Origin: Paraglaciecola hydrolytica
GTDB taxonomy: Bacteria; Pseudomonadota; Gammaproteobacteria; Enterobacterales; Alteromonadaceae
Assembly: GCF_001565895.1 (NCBI RefSeq)
Contig: NZ_LSNE01000009.1
Span: forward strand, 270,551-334,550
DNA: 64,000 bases
Reading direction: 5' to 3'
Under the pieces are notes generated by a model, which was not told the origin of the DNA, searched no databases, and was given only the letters and a program-made list of their open reading frames with translations. Made by a program: the position numbers and the translations under genes. Below are positions 38,671 to 48,279 of the stretch, piece by piece (position 1 is the stretch's first letter; each line of letters opens with the position of its first letter).

Positions 38671-39678
38671 ATGATAGAAGCCGACCGACTAATCCAACCC
38701 ACTTCCAATCGCGAAGACGAAGTTATTGACCGCGCTATTCGCCCCAAAATGTTGGCCGATTATACGGGGCAGGAGCATGTCTGTACGCAGATGGAAATCT
38801 TTATTGCGGCAGCTCGTAAACGTCAGGAGCCTCTCGATCATTTATTGATTTTTGGTCCTCCAGGGCTGGGTAAAACCACTTTAGCCAATATCGTCGCCAA
38901 TGAAATGGGCGTTGGGATTAAAACTACCTCAGGGCCGGTACTCGAAAAAGCCGGTGATTTAGCGGCATTACTGACCAACCTTGAAGAAAACGATGTACTG
39001 TTTATTGACGAAATCCATCGTTTGTCACCTGTGGTGGAAGAAATTCTCTATCCAGCCATGGAAGATTATCAGCTCGATATTATGATTGGTGAAGGCCCCG
39101 CAGCTCGTTCGATTAAACTCGAATTACCCCCTTTTACCTTAATTGGCGCGACGACTAGAGCTGGCTCGTTAACATCACCCCTGCGTGACCGTTTTGGCAT
39201 AGTACAGCGTTTAGAGTTTTATAATGTCAAAGATTTAACCACGATTGTAAAACGTTCTGCGTCTTATCTAAATTTAATCATGGATGAAGCGGGTGCTATT
39301 GAGATTGCAAGGCGCTCTAGAGGCACCCCACGGATCAGTAACCGTTTACTGAGACGTGTGCGAGACTTTGCTGAAGTAAAAGCCAACGGCGAGATTACCG
39401 CTAATATTGCTAGTCAAGCCTTAGACATGTTGGATGTGGATAGTGAAGGTTTTGATTACATGGACAGAAAACTATTAGTGGCGATCATCGATAAATTTAT
39501 GGGCGGACCTGTCGGGCTGGAAAATTTGGCGGCGGCGATTGGTGAAGAGAAAGATACTATTGAAGATGTGATTGAGCCGTTTTTAATTCAGCAAGGATTT
39601 TTACAACGCACACCTCGTGGCAGAATTGCAACACAAAGAGCCTTTTTGCACTTTAATAAAGACTACTCTCCCAGTTAA
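38671..39678 (+). CDS. ruvB: Holliday junction branch migration ATPase RuvB
   Basis: 335-residue AAA+ helicase. Walker [11 protein letters not shown], Walker [10 protein letters not shown], sensor 1 [20 protein letters not shown], and a C-terminal winged helix ending [15 protein letters not shown]. It drives branch migration with RuvA. The 122-bp gap to ruvA has a CTGTATATA half-site but no full LexA box, so SOS control is not demonstrated. Confidence 0.98.
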   Translation: MIEADRLIQPTSNREDEVIDRAIRPKMLADYTGQEHVCTQMEIFIAAARKRQEPLDHLLIFGPPGLGKTTLANIVANEMGVGIKTTSGPVLEKAGDLAALLTNLEENDVLFIDEIHRLSPVVEEILYPAMEDYQLDIMIGEGPAARSIKLELPPFTLIGATTRAGSLTSPLRDRFGIVQRLEFYNVKDLTTIVKRSASYLNLIMDEAGAIEIARRSRGTPRISNRLLRRVRDFAEVKANGEITANIASQALDMLDVDSEGFDYMDRKLLVAIIDKFMGGPVGLENLAAAIGEEKDTIEDVIEPFLIQQGFLQRTPRGRIATQRAFLHFNKDYSPS

Positions 39679-39727
39679 ACACATTTTGTAACAATATACG
39701 TAAATGCCTTCATACATGGTTTATCAC

Positions 39728-39878
39728 CAAAAAAAAGACAAAAAAAACCCACGAAATTCGTGGGTTAACAACAAAACTGTTGCAGGAATATCCAGGGAAC
39801 ACATTAGTCAACGTCAAAATTGACTGGAGAATCCGCCAACTGCAATGCTTGTTCAGCACTACCGTTGTCGAGAAAACA
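39728..39878 (-). ncRNA. Candidate small RNA, antisense strand downstream of ruvB
   Basis: A near-consensus minus-strand promoter (TTGTCA at 39912-39907, 16-bp spacer, TATAAT at 39890-39885) predicts a start near 39878. A strong terminator at 39731-39758 ends the transcript after about 150 nt. No ORF with a ribosome site is present on this strand; the best ATG frame runs through the terminator. The transcript can form AGTCAA / TTGACT and the terminator hairpin. No known RNA family recognised. Confidence 0.5.
39731..39758 (-). terminator. Strong rho-independent terminator on the minus strand
   Basis: AACCCACGAA-A-TTCGTGGGTT is followed on the minus strand by eight T, while the plus-strand side (AACAAC) has no T-run. 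It therefore serves a minus-strand transcript, although no protein gene lies upstream on that strand. Confidence 0.85.
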
Positions 39879-39884
39879 GACATA

Positions 39885-39912
39885 ATTATAGTGATTCTGT
39901 ATAAGCTGACAA
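39885..39912 (-). promoter_or_regulatory. Sigma-70 promoter of the candidate small RNA
   Basis: Minus strand TTGTCA (5 of 6 matches), 16-bp spacer, perfect TATAAT. Confidence 0.6.
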
Positions 39913-40300
39913 ACGAGATAAATTATCTGTTCGCATTAGATTATTTAATGCATAGCTATTGCAAATTGAGGTTAATGGAGTGTTAATAGTTTTTTGTCTG
40001 TTAATAAGTTTAATTAAAACAATGATTTAAATTAATTGCTTAAAAATAAATCGATTAATTAAAGTATGGTGAATGTAGCTTGCGTTGTATGTGGAGATGC
40101 ATGAAAATTCAGATCATTGGATTACTCCGTATGAATAAATTAATTACGATAACTTACTTAACTATCAATTAACTTATTGAAATTTATATTAAAAATATTT
40201 ACAGTTGGTGATACAAGCAATAAATATAACAAACAAGACTTCCGCATAATCATTCAATTTACCTCAGTCTTTAAATCTACTATTGAGCCTTTTATATAAT
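39913..40300. other. AT-rich region upstream of ybgC
   Basis: 388 bp of very AT-rich DNA before the ybgC-tol operon. Presumably holds the operon promoter; TATAAT at 40295-40300 abuts the ybgC start and cannot be its usual -10. No gene seen. Confidence 0.45.
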
Positions 40301-40702
40301 ATGAAGCAATTACACCCCATAAGAGTGTATTACGAAGATACGGATGCTGGTGGCATTGTCTATTACGCCAACTATTTAAAATTTTTTGAACGGGCCAGAA
40401 CCGAATGGTTGCGAAACTTAGGCATAGAACAAGATGAACTTTTGGAACATTCTGTGGGTTTTGTCGTCAAACGCGTTGAAATGGATAATCACGCGCCTGC
40501 ACGCTTCAATCAGTTGTTGTGTATTGAAAGCGAAATAGTAGAATTGAAGCGTGCAAGTCTGGTTTTTAAACAAACAATAATAAGCCCAAACCAACAATGT
40601 TTGGTTAGTGCGTTAATCAAGGTTGCTTGCGTTAATTTATCCACAATGAAACCACAAGCAATACCTGCAAAAATTTTAGGGGAACTCACCGGTGTCGTCT
40701 GA
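40301..40702 (+). CDS. ybgC: Acyl-CoA thioesterase of the Tol-Pal operon
   Basis: 133-residue hotdog-fold thioesterase. The 4HBT motif [20 protein letters not shown] holds the catalytic Asp, followed by ERARTEWLR. Matches YbgC, the first gene of tol-pal operons, in length and position. ATG 40301 is used; a TTG at 40283 is in frame. The start has no clear ribosome site. It overlaps tolQ by 11 bp. Confidence 0.95.
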   Translation: MKQLHPIRVYYEDTDAGGIVYYANYLKFFERARTEWLRNLGIEQDELLEHSVGFVVKRVEMDNHAPARFNQLLCIESEIVELKRASLVFKQTIISPNQQCLVSALIKVACVNLSTMKPQAIPAKILGELTGVV

Positions 40703-41402
40703 TTTAAACTTTTTTGACCTTTTTTTACAAGCCAGCATATTAGTTCAATTTGTGATGTTACTGCTATTAGCGGTATCGATTTTTTCATGGGCGTTTATTT
40801 TTGAACGTAGTAAAGCGCTTACCTTTGCGCGTACTGAAATGAAAAAATTTGAAGACAAGTTCTGGTCTGGTGTGGATTTAAATAAACTCTATCAAGAACT
40901 CTCTGCTCGCCAGTCTATTGAAGGCATGTCGAGCATGTTTTGTGCAGGTTTTAAAGAATATGTACGTTTGCGTAAAAGCCCTTCTACACCAGCTGAGGCG
41001 GTGATGGATGGCTCTTACCGTGCTATGCGTGTGGCATTGTCGAGAGAAATAGACAGCTTGGAAAATCGTTTGCCCTTCTTAGCCACGGCGGGCTCTATCA
41101 GCCCCTATATCGGATTATTTGGAACTGTGTGGGGTATCATGAACGCCTTTATAGCCTTGGGTGAAGTACAACAAGCTACTCTGGCGATGGTTGCGCCCGG
41201 TATAGCAGAAGCCTTGATCGCTACGGCTATGGGTTTGTTTGCTGCTATCCCAGCGGTTATTGCCTATAACCGCTTTAGTCACCAAGTTGAAAAACTTGAA
41301 AATAACTATGGCAATTTTATGGAAGAATTTTCGAGCATATTGCATCGTCAGGCTTTAGCCAGCAACGCTGACTCTGCCGCCCGTCCAGTTAGCCATAACT
41401 AA
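40692..41402 (+). CDS. tolQ: Tol-Pal system proton channel subunit TolQ
   Basis: 236-residue inner-membrane protein of the MotA/TolQ/ExbB family with three membrane helices. The C-terminal helices carry [13 protein letters not shown] and [18 protein letters not shown]. It uses the proton gradient with TolR to energise TolA during cell constriction. GTG start at 40692 inside the end of ybgC. Confidence 0.97.
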   Translation: MSSDLNFFDLFLQASILVQFVMLLLLAVSIFSWAFIFERSKALTFARTEMKKFEDKFWSGVDLNKLYQELSARQSIEGMSSMFCAGFKEYVRLRKSPSTPAEAVMDGSYRAMRVALSREIDSLENRLPFLATAGSISPYIGLFGTVWGIMNAFIALGEVQQATLAMVAPGIAEALIATAMGLFAAIPAVIAYNRFSHQVEKLENNYGNFMEEFSSILHRQALASNADSAARPVSHN

Positions 41403-41414
41403 GGTTACACACCC

Positions 41415-41852
41415 ATGAATACCTATACGCGCAAACGCAGACGGCCGGTTTCAGAAATTAACGTAGTGCCCTATATCGACGTAATGTTGGTGTTGTTAAT
41501 TATTTTTATGGTGACAGCGCCTTTGATTACTCAGGGAGTTAAAGTTGATTTACCTAAAGCCGAAGCGGCATCCTTAGATAAAGACAGTAAGCCCCCACTA
41601 ATAGCTTCAGTTGATGCGCAAGGAAAGTTTTATTTGAACGTGGGAGATTCTCAAGATCAGTCCATGTCAGCGGTTGACCTTGCAACCTTAGTGGCAGCAC
41701 ATTTGCAGTTAGAGCCAACGACACCCGTTGTGGTTAAAGGTGATGGGGCTGTGCCTTATAGTGAAGTCGTACAATTAATGGTTTTGCTGCAACGTGCTGG
41801 TGTCCCCTCGGTTGGTTTAATGACCGATCCACCTGAGAAGAAAAAGCGATAG
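41415..41852 (+). CDS. tolR: Tol-Pal system subunit TolR
   Basis: 145-residue ExbD/TolR protein. One N-terminal membrane helix with the proton-handling Asp in INVVPYIDVMLVLLIIFMVT, then a periplasmic domain. Lies 12 bp after tolQ. Confidence 0.97.
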   Translation: MNTYTRKRRRPVSEINVVPYIDVMLVLLIIFMVTAPLITQGVKVDLPKAEAASLDKDSKPPLIASVDAQGKFYLNVGDSQDQSMSAVDLATLVAAHLQLEPTTPVVVKGDGAVPYSEVVQLMVLLQRAGVPSVGLMTDPPEKKKR

Positions 41853-41862
41853 GCATGTTTAG

Positions 41863-42753
41863 ATGAAAAAGTTTTCTTTGCCTTTATCTTGGTCGATAGC
41901 GCTGCATGTCAGTGTAGGCATAGTGTTAACTGTGAGCATGAGTTTTCACACCCCCTATCCAGAAGACGTATTTTTGGATGCGCCGCTCATCGAGGCAACC
42001 ATGGTTGACCAACAAACCCTCGAAACACAGGTTAAAAAAATTAAAGATCAACAAGATGCTGAGCGTCGAAAAGAAGATCAGCGAGTAAAAGATCTTGAAC
42101 GTCGAGCAGAGGAAGCTGAAAAGAAACGTCAAGAACAAGAACTGGAAGTGGCCAAACTCGAAGAAGACACTAAAAAACAACAGGAAGAAAAGAAAAAAGC
42201 CGATCAGGCAGCTGTCGCTGCGCGAGAAAAACAAAAACAAGAAAAAGCCAAAGCGGAACAGCTTGAAGCTGAGCGTAAAAAGAAAGAACAGGAAAAGAAA
42301 AAAGCTGACGAACAAGCCAAATTAGCTAAAGAAAAACGTGAAAAAGAAGAAAAAGCCCTAAAAGAAGCCGAACGCAAAAAACAAGAAGCCCGTGAAAAAG
42401 CGGCTCAGGAAAAAATGCTTGAAGAACAATTGCAAGCGGAACAAGCCGGCAGACAGCAAAGGCGCAATAAACAGGTGCTAAGTGAAGTGCAAAAATATGA
42501 AGCACTGATCAGGCAAACCATACAACGCAATCTGATAGTAGATGATGCAATGAAAGGCCGTTCGTGCCGTTTGAACATACGTTTAGCATCAAATGGTTTG
42601 GTCACTCAAGTGAAAGAGCTATCGGGTGATGCGATACTTTGTCGGGCAGCTATTGCTGCAGTGAAAAAGTCGGATACTTTGCCTGTATCCTCAGAAGCTG
42701 ATGTATTTGAAAAACTCAGAGATATTAATTTAACCGTTGAGCCAGGATTATAA
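41863..42753 (+). CDS. tolA: Tol-Pal system protein TolA
   Basis: 296-residue inner-membrane protein with one membrane helix near residues 9-27 ([18 protein letters not shown]). A long Lys/Glu/Ala/Gln-rich helical stalk fills about residues 50-200, and a C-terminal domain with [22 protein letters not shown] and VKKSDTLPV spans the rest, the domain that reaches TolB and Pal. Overlaps tolB by one base. Confidence 0.95.
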   Translation: MKKFSLPLSWSIALHVSVGIVLTVSMSFHTPYPEDVFLDAPLIEATMVDQQTLETQVKKIKDQQDAERRKEDQRVKDLERRAEEAEKKRQEQELEVAKLEEDTKKQQEEKKKADQAAVAAREKQKQEKAKAEQLEAERKKKEQEKKKADEQAKLAKEKREKEEKALKEAERKKQEAREKAAQEKMLEEQLQAEQAGRQQRRNKQVLSEVQKYEALIRQTIQRNLIVDDAMKGRSCRLNIRLASNGLVTQVKELSGDAILCRAAIAAVKKSDTLPVSSEADVFEKLRDINLTVEPGL

Positions 42754-44111
42754 TGTTGAAAAATAAAGTCTTATTGATTTGTAGTTTGTGGTTGTTAGTA
42801 AGTGTTAAAAGCTTTGCTGCGCTAGAGATTGTGATCACCGAAGGTATCGATACGTCTCGCCCAATTGGGGTGGTACCATTTAAGTGGATTGGTAATGGTT
42901 TAATGCCAGAAAAACTGACTAATGTCATTGCTGCTGATTTAAAACGTAGCGGTAAATTTAACCCTATTGATGCGACCAGCATGCCTCAATACCCTAGTAA
43001 TGATAAAGAAATAGATTATCGTGCTTGGGTCGCTACGGGTGTTGAAGCGGTATTAGTTGGCACTGTTGAGTCAGTGGGTATTGATCAATATAAAGTCGCT
43101 TTTGAGTTGATTGACGTGGTACGAGGCCAAATTACCGGTGGGCGCTCACAAATGCTGAGCAATGGTAAATTGATTGCCAGTAATGATCATTTAATGGAAG
43201 CGCGCCAAGCTACCATTAGTGGTAAGGATTTTCGTCAATATGCCCATCGTATTAGTGATGTAGTGTATGAAAAACTAACCGGCGAAAAAGGTGCATTTTT
43301 GACTCGCATCGCTTACGTTGTTGTACGAGATAAAACGACTACTGAGTTTCCGTTTCAATTGGTGGTGGCCGATTACGACGGTGCTAATGAAACTATGTTA
43401 TTACGCTCTAAAGAGCCCTTAATGTCACCGTCTTGGTCACCCGATGGGACTAAGTTGGCTTATGTCAGTTTTGAAAATAAAAGACCGCAAATATTCATCC
43501 AAGATCTCTATACTATGACTCGGACACAAATGTCTGATTTTAAGGGAATAAATGGTTCTCCTCGCTTCTCTCCTGATGGCAAGCAATTAGCTCTTGTATC
43601 TTCTAAAGATGGTAATCCAGAGATTTACGTAATGGACATCGCTAGTAAACAAGTACGGCGTATTACAGATGATCGGGCAATTGACACCGAACCGAGTTGG
43701 ACACCTGATGGCAAGAGCTTAGTATTTAGTTCTGAGCGGGGTGGTAAACCACAGATTTATCGAGTAGATTTAGCAACTAATAAAGTAAGACGATTAACGT
43801 TTCAAGGCGAAATGAATTTAGGCGGTACTGTTACACCAGACGGTAAGCAATTAGTTTTTGTAAATCGTACCCGTGGTGATTATCATATCGCCAGACAAGA
43901 CATGAATAGTGGTAATATGCAAGTGCTCACAAAAACATTTTTAGATGAGTCACCCAGTATTGCTCCGAATAGTAGTATGATAATATATAGTACATTACAT
44001 GAAGGGAAGCAGGTATTGTCACTCGTTTCGTTAGATGGAAGATTTAAAGCGCGTTTGCCTGCAGCGGATGGGCAGGTGAAAGCACCAAATTGGTCACCGT
44101 ATTTGTTATAA
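42753..44111 (+). CDS. tolB: Tol-Pal system beta-propeller TolB
   Basis: 452-residue periplasmic protein. Signal peptide ends KSFA. An N-terminal alpha/beta domain is followed by a six-bladed propeller with repeated [46 protein letters not shown] and [13 protein letters not shown]. Binds Pal and TolA. Confidence 0.97.
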   Translation: MLKNKVLLICSLWLLVSVKSFAALEIVITEGIDTSRPIGVVPFKWIGNGLMPEKLTNVIAADLKRSGKFNPIDATSMPQYPSNDKEIDYRAWVATGVEAVLVGTVESVGIDQYKVAFELIDVVRGQITGGRSQMLSNGKLIASNDHLMEARQATISGKDFRQYAHRISDVVYEKLTGEKGAFLTRIAYVVVRDKTTTEFPFQLVVADYDGANETMLLRSKEPLMSPSWSPDGTKLAYVSFENKRPQIFIQDLYTMTRTQMSDFKGINGSPRFSPDGKQLALVSSKDGNPEIYVMDIASKQVRRITDDRAIDTEPSWTPDGKSLVFSSERGGKPQIYRVDLATNKVRRLTFQGEMNLGGTVTPDGKQLVFVNRTRGDYHIARQDMNSGNMQVLTKTFLDESPSIAPNSSMIIYSTLHEGKQVLSLVSLDGRFKARLPAADGQVKAPNWSPYLL

Positions 44112-44155
44112 TGTTCAACCTATTGATTTAGTTTAGATTAAAATAAGGAAAAATA

Positions 44156-44722
44156 ATGCAGCTTAATAAAATATTTAAAGGCCTAGTCATCGCTTTACCA
44201 ATAGTGACTATGGTTGCCTGTTCGTCTGGCCCAAGCGAAGAAGAACAACAAGCAGAACGCAATCGTATTGCGGCAGAACAAGCAGAAGCTGATCGTCTGG
44301 CTCAGGAAGCGCGTAATGCTCAAGTACAAACTGGAACTATGACCCCAGTTTTGTCACCAGCGGAAAAAATGAAACAACAGTTGCAAGCTTTGCAAAATGA
44401 ACAAACTGTTTATTTCGATTTTGATCGTTCTACTATCAGCTCAGATTTTTACTCTGTGTTAGATAAACATGCTGCTTTCCTTACTAGTAACCCTGGTCAG
44501 TCAATTGTGGTCGAAGGCCACTGTGACAGCCGTGGTACTCCAGAATACAACATCGCATTGGGTGAGTTACGTGCTAAATCAGTACAAACTTACTTGCAAA
44601 ATGCAGGTGTAAGTTCATCACAAATATCAGTTGTTTCTTACGGTGAAGAAAAACCTGTAGTAAGTGGTGCGACTGAAGCGGCTTTTGCTAAAAACCGTCG
44701 TGGTGTATTAGTTTATCAATAA
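44156..44722 (+). CDS. pal: Peptidoglycan-associated lipoprotein Pal
   Basis: 188-residue outer-membrane lipoprotein: signal with lipobox MVAC (Cys22), a Glu/Ala-rich linker, and an OmpA-like domain with VYFDFDRSTIS, EGHCDSRGTPEYNIALGELR and VVSYGEEKP that binds peptidoglycan. Lies 44 bp after tolB. Confidence 0.97.
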   Translation: MQLNKIFKGLVIALPIVTMVACSSGPSEEEQQAERNRIAAEQAEADRLAQEARNAQVQTGTMTPVLSPAEKMKQQLQALQNEQTVYFDFDRSTISSDFYSVLDKHAAFLTSNPGQSIVVEGHCDSRGTPEYNIALGELRAKSVQTYLQNAGVSSSQISVVSYGEEKPVVSGATEAAFAKNRRGVLVYQ

Positions 44723-44733
44723 AAGTAGTTATC

Positions 44734-45480
44734 ATGATTAAACGCAAGTTTGCGCTTAGTCTGCTAGCTGTCTACGGAGCCGCAGTAATTGCGGCTCCTG
44801 CGCCTGTAGCGGACGTTACCAGCGGTAGTAATGATCAACGTATAGAAGCGTTGGAAAGAATGTTTGCCACGCGCACAGAGGCACAACATAGGCTCCAGTT
44901 ACAGCTTGATACTATGCAGCAAGAAGTTAATGAACTGCGTGGTAGTATTGAAACCCACAACTATCAATTAGAGCGTATTCTTGAAAGACAACGAGAGTTG
45001 TACGCTGAAATTGATAAACGTATGTCTGCAGTGATGAATACCCCTCCAGTAAACCAATCCAGTGGCCATAATGATGTGCAACAGAGCGGTGCTGTGGTTT
45101 TATCTGCGAATGAAAATGAAGCTTATGACAAAGCCGTTAATCTGATTTTAAAAGACAAACTTTATGATCAGGCCATCCCAGCATTCCAAACCTTTCTGCA
45201 AAACTTTCCGAATTCCAGTTATGCATCAAATGCTTACTATTGGTTAGGACAATTATTGTTTAATAAACAAGATTGGGCGGGTGCCAGTACTCAGTTTCAG
45301 GCTTTGATCAACAAATATCCAGACTCAAACAAACGCGCAGATGCGTTGTTGAAATTAGGTATTTCAGAGATGGAAAGAGGAAATTCCGCACGAGCTAAAC
45401 AATTGTGGGAACAATTAATAAAAGAATTACCAGATTCGCCATCTGCTAAGTTAGCTGAAAAGCGCCTTAAAACTTTATAA
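44734..45480 (+). CDS. cpoB: Cell division coordinator CpoB
   Basis: 248-residue periplasmic protein (formerly YbgF). Signal peptide ends VIAAPAPVA-like, followed by a trimeric coiled coil (RLQLQLDTMQQEVNELRGSI) and C-terminal TPR repeats (YDKAVNLILKDKLYDQAIPA, YYWLGQLLFNKQDWAGA). It links Tol function to peptidoglycan synthesis in E. coli. Last gene of the operon. Confidence 0.94.
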   Translation: MIKRKFALSLLAVYGAAVIAAPAPVADVTSGSNDQRIEALERMFATRTEAQHRLQLQLDTMQQEVNELRGSIETHNYQLERILERQRELYAEIDKRMSAVMNTPPVNQSSGHNDVQQSGAVVLSANENEAYDKAVNLILKDKLYDQAIPAFQTFLQNFPNSSYASNAYYWLGQLLFNKQDWAGASTQFQALINKYPDSNKRADALLKLGISEMERGNSARAKQLWEQLIKELPDSPSAKLAEKRLKTL

Positions 45481-45588
45481 AAAAAGAGTAGATTGCTAAA
45501 TACTCGTTATATTTTTGTTCAGTAATTGACTCAATTGTTTGCTTTTTCAGCAAACAAACCAAATTACTAAAATAAAATGGCTTTTGGC

Positions 45589-45616
45589 TTGCACTGTAAT
45601 TTCAATTGAGTATTAT
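45589..45616 (+). promoter_or_regulatory. tRNA-Lys operon promoter
   Basis: TTGCAC, 16-bp spacer, TATTAT, then a GC-rich discriminator (GCGCCCGTC) of the kind seen in stringently controlled stable-RNA promoters, about 30 bp before the first tRNA. Confidence 0.6.
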
Positions 45617-45647
45617 ATGCGCCCGTCGCAGTGAGGCGGGTGGAAAT

Positions 45648-45723
45648 GGGTCGTTAGCTCAGTTGGTAGAGCAGTTGACTTTTAATCAATTGGTCGCTGG
45701 TTCGAATCCAGCACGACCCACCA
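45648..45723 (+). tRNA. tRNA-Lys(TTT), copy 1
   Basis: 76 nt with encoded CCA end. The acceptor stem GGGTCGT pairs with ACGACCC; D arm TAGCTCAGTTGGTAGAGC; anticodon loop CTTTTAA (anticodon TTT); T arm with GGTTCGAATCC. Confidence 0.98.
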
Positions 45724-45789
45724 ATTTCCAAGGTTACATTGATAGATAATCTTTGTAGCTTATCACTGAAAGTAGTACTTCAATTAGAT

Positions 45790-45865
45790 GGGTCGTTAGC
45801 TCAGTTGGTAGAGCAGTTGACTTTTAATCAATTGGTCGCTGGTTCGAATCCAGCACGACCCACCA
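45790..45865 (+). tRNA. tRNA-Lys(TTT), copy 2
   Basis: Identical to copy 1, 66 bp downstream, including CCA end. Probably co-transcribed. Its 3' end is repeated at 46252-46265. Confidence 0.98.
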
Positions 45866-46045
45866 TCTAAACAAAAAATTCCTCGATATATAAATTCCCA
45901 GATATATATAAACCATCCCAGCACGGTCGTGAGGGGTGAGAACCAGTTGTTCGACTATTTTGTCGGGAACAAAATTATTCATCGCATCCCTGCGATTCAC
46001 CTGCTACGCAGGCCAGCTAAAGCTGTTCTAAACTGTTCCAACAGT
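45850..46045 (+). repeat. Direct repeat, left copy, starting in tRNA-Lys 3' end
   Basis: From CCAGCACGACCCACCA onward this tract is repeated at 46252 with an offset of 402 bp. Identity is near complete for the first ~90 bp, then decays over the next ~100 bp. Includes an AT-rich GATATATAAATTCCCAG stretch. Confidence 0.85.
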
Positions 46046-46250
46046 TTTTGGTGAACACGCACAGCGTAACCCGAAGGGCGTAAGGCAGGATGCCTGAAGT
46101 AATCCAGCACTCACTGATATCCAAAATCTATATTCAATGTAACAACACATCCATGTGGGGGGCTTCCAGCCAAATCGTCCACGATTTGTCGTTCAGAACT
46201 CTCGGCGTGACGTTAAGTCACTCCTCGCTCGCTTTGCTCACCGTTTTTCA
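45981..46250 (+). repeat. Hairpin array downstream of tRNA-Lys (array E)
   Basis: Units include ATCGCA-TCCC-TGCGAT (45981-45996), CCTGC-TAC-GCAGG (46000-46012), AAACTGTT-CC-AACAGTTT near 46030, GGCA-GGA-TGCC near 46084, CACAT-CC-ATGTG (46146-46157), GGCT-TCC-AGCC (46161-46171) and AAATCGT-CC-ACGATTT (46172-46187). CC, TCC and TAC loops match the loops of arrays A, C and D. An ORF at 46090-46272 simply reads through these and is not credible. Confidence 0.7.
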
Positions 46251-46251
46251 C

Positions 46252-46440
46252 CCAGCACGACCCACCATCTAAACAAAAAACTCCTCGATATATAAATTCC
46301 CAGATATACATAAACCATCCCAGCACGGTCATGAGGGCTAAGAACCAGTTGTTCGACTATTTGTAGGGAGCAACGATTCATAGCATCTCTGCGGTTCAGC
46401 TGCTCCACAGGCTGTTAAAGCGGGTCTAAATTACCCAGTT
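46252..46440 (+). repeat. Direct repeat, right copy, with tRNA-Lys 3'-end remnant
   Basis: Begins with the last 16 nt of tRNA-Lys including CCA (CCAGCACGACCCACCA) without the rest of the tRNA, then follows the sequence after tRNA copy 2. Such 3'-end duplication is the usual footprint of integration at a tRNA attachment site, but no integrase is present in the 400 bp between the copies; unequal recombination is the alternative. Confidence 0.75.
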
Positions 46441-46452
46441 CTATCTGCAAAT

Positions 46453-46487
46453 AAAAAAGCGGCTAGGTAAGGCCTAGCCGCTTTTTT
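46453..46487. terminator. Bidirectional terminator
   Basis: Fifteen-base arms AAAAAAGCGGCTAGG / CCTAGCCGCTTTTTT with loop TAAGG. It closes the serine hydrolase gene (minus) and stops reading from the tRNA side (plus). Confidence 0.92.
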
Positions 46488-46501
46488 ATTCCTTGAACAA
46501 A

Positions 46502-47839
46502 TCACTCTCTGGTAAATTTGAAATCGCCTCCAGCCTGTTTAAGTTGGAAGGTGGAGTAATCAACTTTTTCACCGTTGGCTGCAAAGAGGATTATTAACCC
46601 TGCATCTTCGAAACGAAACTCTGAATTTGAATATGGTGTAAGGTTAAAGGGGGCTTGGCCGGTGGCTTGTGCTGTGAGCTGGCCTTTTTTAACCTTAATG
46701 GTAATTTTAAGGGCTATGGCTTGTGACGCAAACTCACCTTCATATTTAACTAAGTCTGTTTCTGGCAGTTCAATTGCTTTTTGGTCAAAATCAGGGATCT
46801 CAAATTTTCGGCCAAAGACAATACTTAAAATGCCAATTGTAAGGTCGTTCACGCCATAGTTCATACCATTGGCAGTCAAGGCGAACGCCAATCCATCATC
46901 TGTAAAATAGCCCACTAACGAACTAAAACCATCAATGCCGCCATTATGACCATAGGCTGTTTTGTCGTAGAAGGGGAATTTGAACAGGCCTCGCCCAATA
47001 CCTTCGTTTAACTCCTGCATTTTTGCCAGAGAATCTGCGGATACAAGCTTGCCTGTCAGCAGACTTGTAAGGAACTTTGCGAGCTCTGTGGGCGTAGATA
47101 CGATGGCGCCAGCACCATGGGGAATACTCATATCAGTCACAGTCTCTGGTGACCATCCCTGTACATAGGGTTTATAAGATTTAGCCTGATTATTGGCCAC
47201 CGTAATTGGCCCTCCATAAAACGTTTTAGTCAGGTTTAACTTAGTAGCAATACGTTGTTGTAGTTGATTGGCGTAGGAGTCTTTGCTGATGTCTTCTAAA
47301 ATGTAACCCAGCAGTACATAACCCGTATTTGAGTAATTTGCCCGACTGTCTGGCTTGAAGTCACTGTCCAGTTTTTCGATTAATTTGACCATCTCAGCTT
47401 TGGTTTTAGCTTGAGTCATATACTGAATATATTCAGGTGTATTGGTAAAATTATGGATCCCACTGCGGTGACTTAAGAGCATAGAAATGGTGATTTTTTT
47501 AGCATTTTTCACTTTAGGATAATACGTGGCCAAGGAGGTATCTAAAGAAAGTTTGCCCTCGTCAATCAGTTGAAAAATCATGGTGGAGGTAAATACTTTA
47601 CTGATTGAACCGATGCGGTATTGAGTGTCTTTATTGGCTTTTTGTGTGTTTTCTACGTCGGCAAAACCGATTGATTTTTGGTAAATCGCTTCACCATTTT
47701 CAGTGATCGCCAGACTAAACATGGCCTTGTCATGGGTTTCGAGGGTGTCTAGATAGTGATCGAGTTTGGCTGTGTCAAAATCCTGAGCCGAAACACCAAA
47801 AATACAGATAAAACAAATGAGGCTAAAGGTTTTTTTCAC
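46502..47839 (-). CDS. Serine hydrolase, class C beta-lactamase-like
   Basis: 445-residue exported hydrolase. Signal peptide MKKTFSLICFICIFGVSA. The SxxK nucleophile is in RIGSISKVFTS, the YxN in ANYSNTGYVLLGY and the third motif in YGHNGGIDGFSS. A C-terminal extension (about residues 350-445) resembles the lipocalin-like domain of esterase/D-aminopeptidase relatives. Such proteins are esterases or peptidases more often than antibiotic-degrading enzymes. Monocistronic with a strong terminator. Confidence 0.93.
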   Translation of the reverse strand: MKKTFSLICFICIFGVSAQDFDTAKLDHYLDTLETHDKAMFSLAITENGEAIYQKSIGFADVENTQKANKDTQYRIGSISKVFTSTMIFQLIDEGKLSLDTSLATYYPKVKNAKKITISMLLSHRSGIHNFTNTPEYIQYMTQAKTKAEMVKLIEKLDSDFKPDSRANYSNTGYVLLGYILEDISKDSYANQLQQRIATKLNLTKTFYGGPITVANNQAKSYKPYVQGWSPETVTDMSIPHGAGAIVSTPTELAKFLTSLLTGKLVSADSLAKMQELNEGIGRGLFKFPFYDKTAYGHNGGIDGFSSLVGYFTDDGLAFALTANGMNYGVNDLTIGILSIVFGRKFEIPDFDQKAIELPETDLVKYEGEFASQAIALKITIKVKKGQLTAQATGQAPFNLTPYSNSEFRFEDAGLIILFAANGEKVDYSTFQLKQAGGDFKFTRE

Positions 47840-48015
47840 TATGCGATCCTTACAATATGATTCGGTTTAAAAAGAGTACAGACTAGGTCGGGGCGAAGCA
47901 ACTGTTGTTTTTTTATGCAAATTTTTTACTCAGCTAGAATTTTTTCGCAGAATTAGGGGCTTGTTACACTTAGCCTCACACATCACCTTTCGCATAAACT
48001 AAGCAGAGGATAGTT

Positions 48016-48265
48016 ACGAATAACAATAAAACCAGAATAATGTTGCTAGCACTGATATTGACAGGCCTTAACGCTTGTCAGTCAGGCTCAAAGGGGCTGT
48101 TAGCTGAGGAAAGAGAGATAATTGAGTCTGCGTCAACTCTTTGGGTAAAACCTACAATCAAAACCACTGGCAGGCACTGGCTATGTTGTTCTCGGCTAAA
48201 GCGACCAGGATGCCACCTTAGGCAGTGAATTGTCGGATTCCTGTCCCTTTGCAGCTAAACCCTAA
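48016..48265 (+). pseudogene. Decayed small lipoprotein gene
   Basis: Ribosome site AGAGGA (48005-48010) is followed 5 nt later by ACG (48016) where an ATG is expected; the frame then reads TNNNKTRIMLLALILTGLNACQSGSKG, a lipoprotein signal with lipobox LNAC. After about residue 45 the coding signal jumps to another frame (KPLAGTGYVVLG, stop, SDQDATLGSELSDSCPFAAKP, stop 48263-48265). Start-codon loss, a frameshift and an in-frame stop indicate a dead gene. A shorter ORF from ATG 48040 is still open for 62 codons. Confidence 0.5.
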
Positions 48266-48279
48266 AATATTTACGGCGC

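Noticed and set aside
39780-39986. 68-codon plus-strand ORF after ruvB
   Set aside because: TTG start without ribosome site; the opposite strand has a clear promoter-terminator pair instead.
46090-46272. 60-codon ORF after the tRNA-Lys genes
   Set aside because: It crosses several hairpins and the tRNA 3'-end repeat, with no ribosome site.
46502-47839. Antibiotic-resistance beta-lactamase
   Set aside because: The class C-like motifs occur in many esterases and peptidases, and the C-terminal extension argues for that larger group.
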